Below are positions 4,859-5,056 of a stretch of 5,056 nt of DNA, in pieces. The notes under the pieces are model-generated. The model was not told where the DNA came from. It saw nothing but the letters and a program-made list of their open reading frames with translations, and did not search any database. This stretch comes from UBA6921 sp031363085. GTDB taxonomy: Bacteria > Pseudomonadota > Gammaproteobacteria > SG8-11. Location of the stretch: assembly GCA_031363085.1 (NCBI GenBank), contig JANLTU010000262.1, positions 1 through 5,056 of the forward strand. Direction: 5' to 3'. The stretch's first letter is position 1. Each line of letters begins with the position of its first letter. The position numbers and the translations under genes are program-made.

Positions 4859-5056
4859 GAAGTCGGCCAGACAGTCGCCGGAGGGGAATTTCTTCCGGAG
4901 GAAAGTCCGGGCTCCACAGGGCGCAGTGCCAGGTAACGCCTGGGAGGCGTGAGCCTACGGAAAGTGCCACAGAAAATATACCGCCTACGTGCTGCGCAAG
5001 CGGCGCCGGTAAGGGTGAAATGGTGCGGTAAGAGCGCACCGCGACGTTGGCAACAA
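4859..5056 (+). ncRNA. rnpB: RNase P RNA, bacterial class A, 5' part
   Basis: rnpB encodes the catalytic RNA of ribonuclease P, which cuts the 5' leader from tRNA precursors together with the RnpA protein. The start is set at GAAGTCGGCCAGACAGTCGCC (from 4859), equivalent to the E. coli GAAGCUGACC 5' end. Conserved blocks follow in order: GAGGAAAGTCCGGGCTCC (4898-4915, conserved region I and the P4 5' strand), GTGCCAGGTAACGCCTGGG (P8/P9 area, from 4926), GTGCCACAGAAAATATACCGCC (from 4965), and GGTAAGGGTGAAATGGTGCG then GTAAGAGCGCACCGC (5008-5042, P13/P14). The P3 arm is a single short hairpin: CCGGAGGGG (4878-4886) pairs with TTCTTCCGG (4890-4898) across a 3-base loop, counting GU pairs, much smaller than in E. 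coli. The window ends inside the gene; the rest, including conserved regions IV-V and the P1 3' strand, would lie beyond 5056. The identification is secure. Confidence 0.97.

Noticed and set aside
4683..5039. Open frames on both strands over the rnpB region
   Set aside because: They cover a clearly conserved structural RNA, so the frames are incidental.

Overview
The window looks like a bacterial chromosome, most likely Betaproteobacteria. The basis is a class A RNase P RNA whose conserved blocks resemble the proteobacterial form, a methionine-salvage enolase-phosphatase (MtnC), and a periplasmic DsrE-like protein. The taxonomic placement is an inference from gene content and style, not from a diagnostic marker.

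Layout. 1-449 (+): C-terminal two thirds of mtnC. 446-1036 (+): a REP-associated tyrosine transposase (RAYT), whose ATG overlaps the mtnC stop as ATGA and which carries a double-hairpin REP-like repeat in frame inside its own coding sequence. 1037-1175: intergenic, with a perfect 13-bp stem hairpin and an 8-bp stem hairpin. 1176-1700 (-): exported DsrE-family protein, convergent with the RAYT. About 1813-1980: non-coding DNA that is a decayed copy of the mtnC 3' end, including an exact 18-bp repeat. 2079-2417 and 2401-2964 (+): an overlapping pair of unrecognised genes, the second with a signal peptide. 3088-4462 (+): a surface or secreted protein with a Big_2-like domain and two tandem Lcl_C/DUF1566 units; its lipoprotein signal peptide (3088-3171) lies in another reading frame, so the gene has a 5' frameshift. 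About 4462-4675: a second decayed and frameshifted copy of the mtnC 3' end, starting at the stop codon of the DUF1566 gene. 4859-5056 (+): first part of rnpB, cut by the window end.

The most interesting structure is at the scale of the whole window. The tail of mtnC occurs three times in the same orientation: once intact, and twice as eroded stubs. Each interval between copies holds unrelated accessory cargo: RAYT plus dsrE-like gene, then the unknown pair plus the DUF1566 protein. This is the pattern expected if foreign segments repeatedly entered at the 3' end of mtnC, each restoring a functional tail and pushing the older tail towards rnpB. No integrase is visible, so the mechanism is open: site-specific integration, homology-facilitated illegitimate recombination, or RAYT-linked events.

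Beyond this, the cargo genes show no common pathway. mtnC acts in methionine salvage, rnpB in tRNA maturation, and the exported proteins act outside the cytoplasm.
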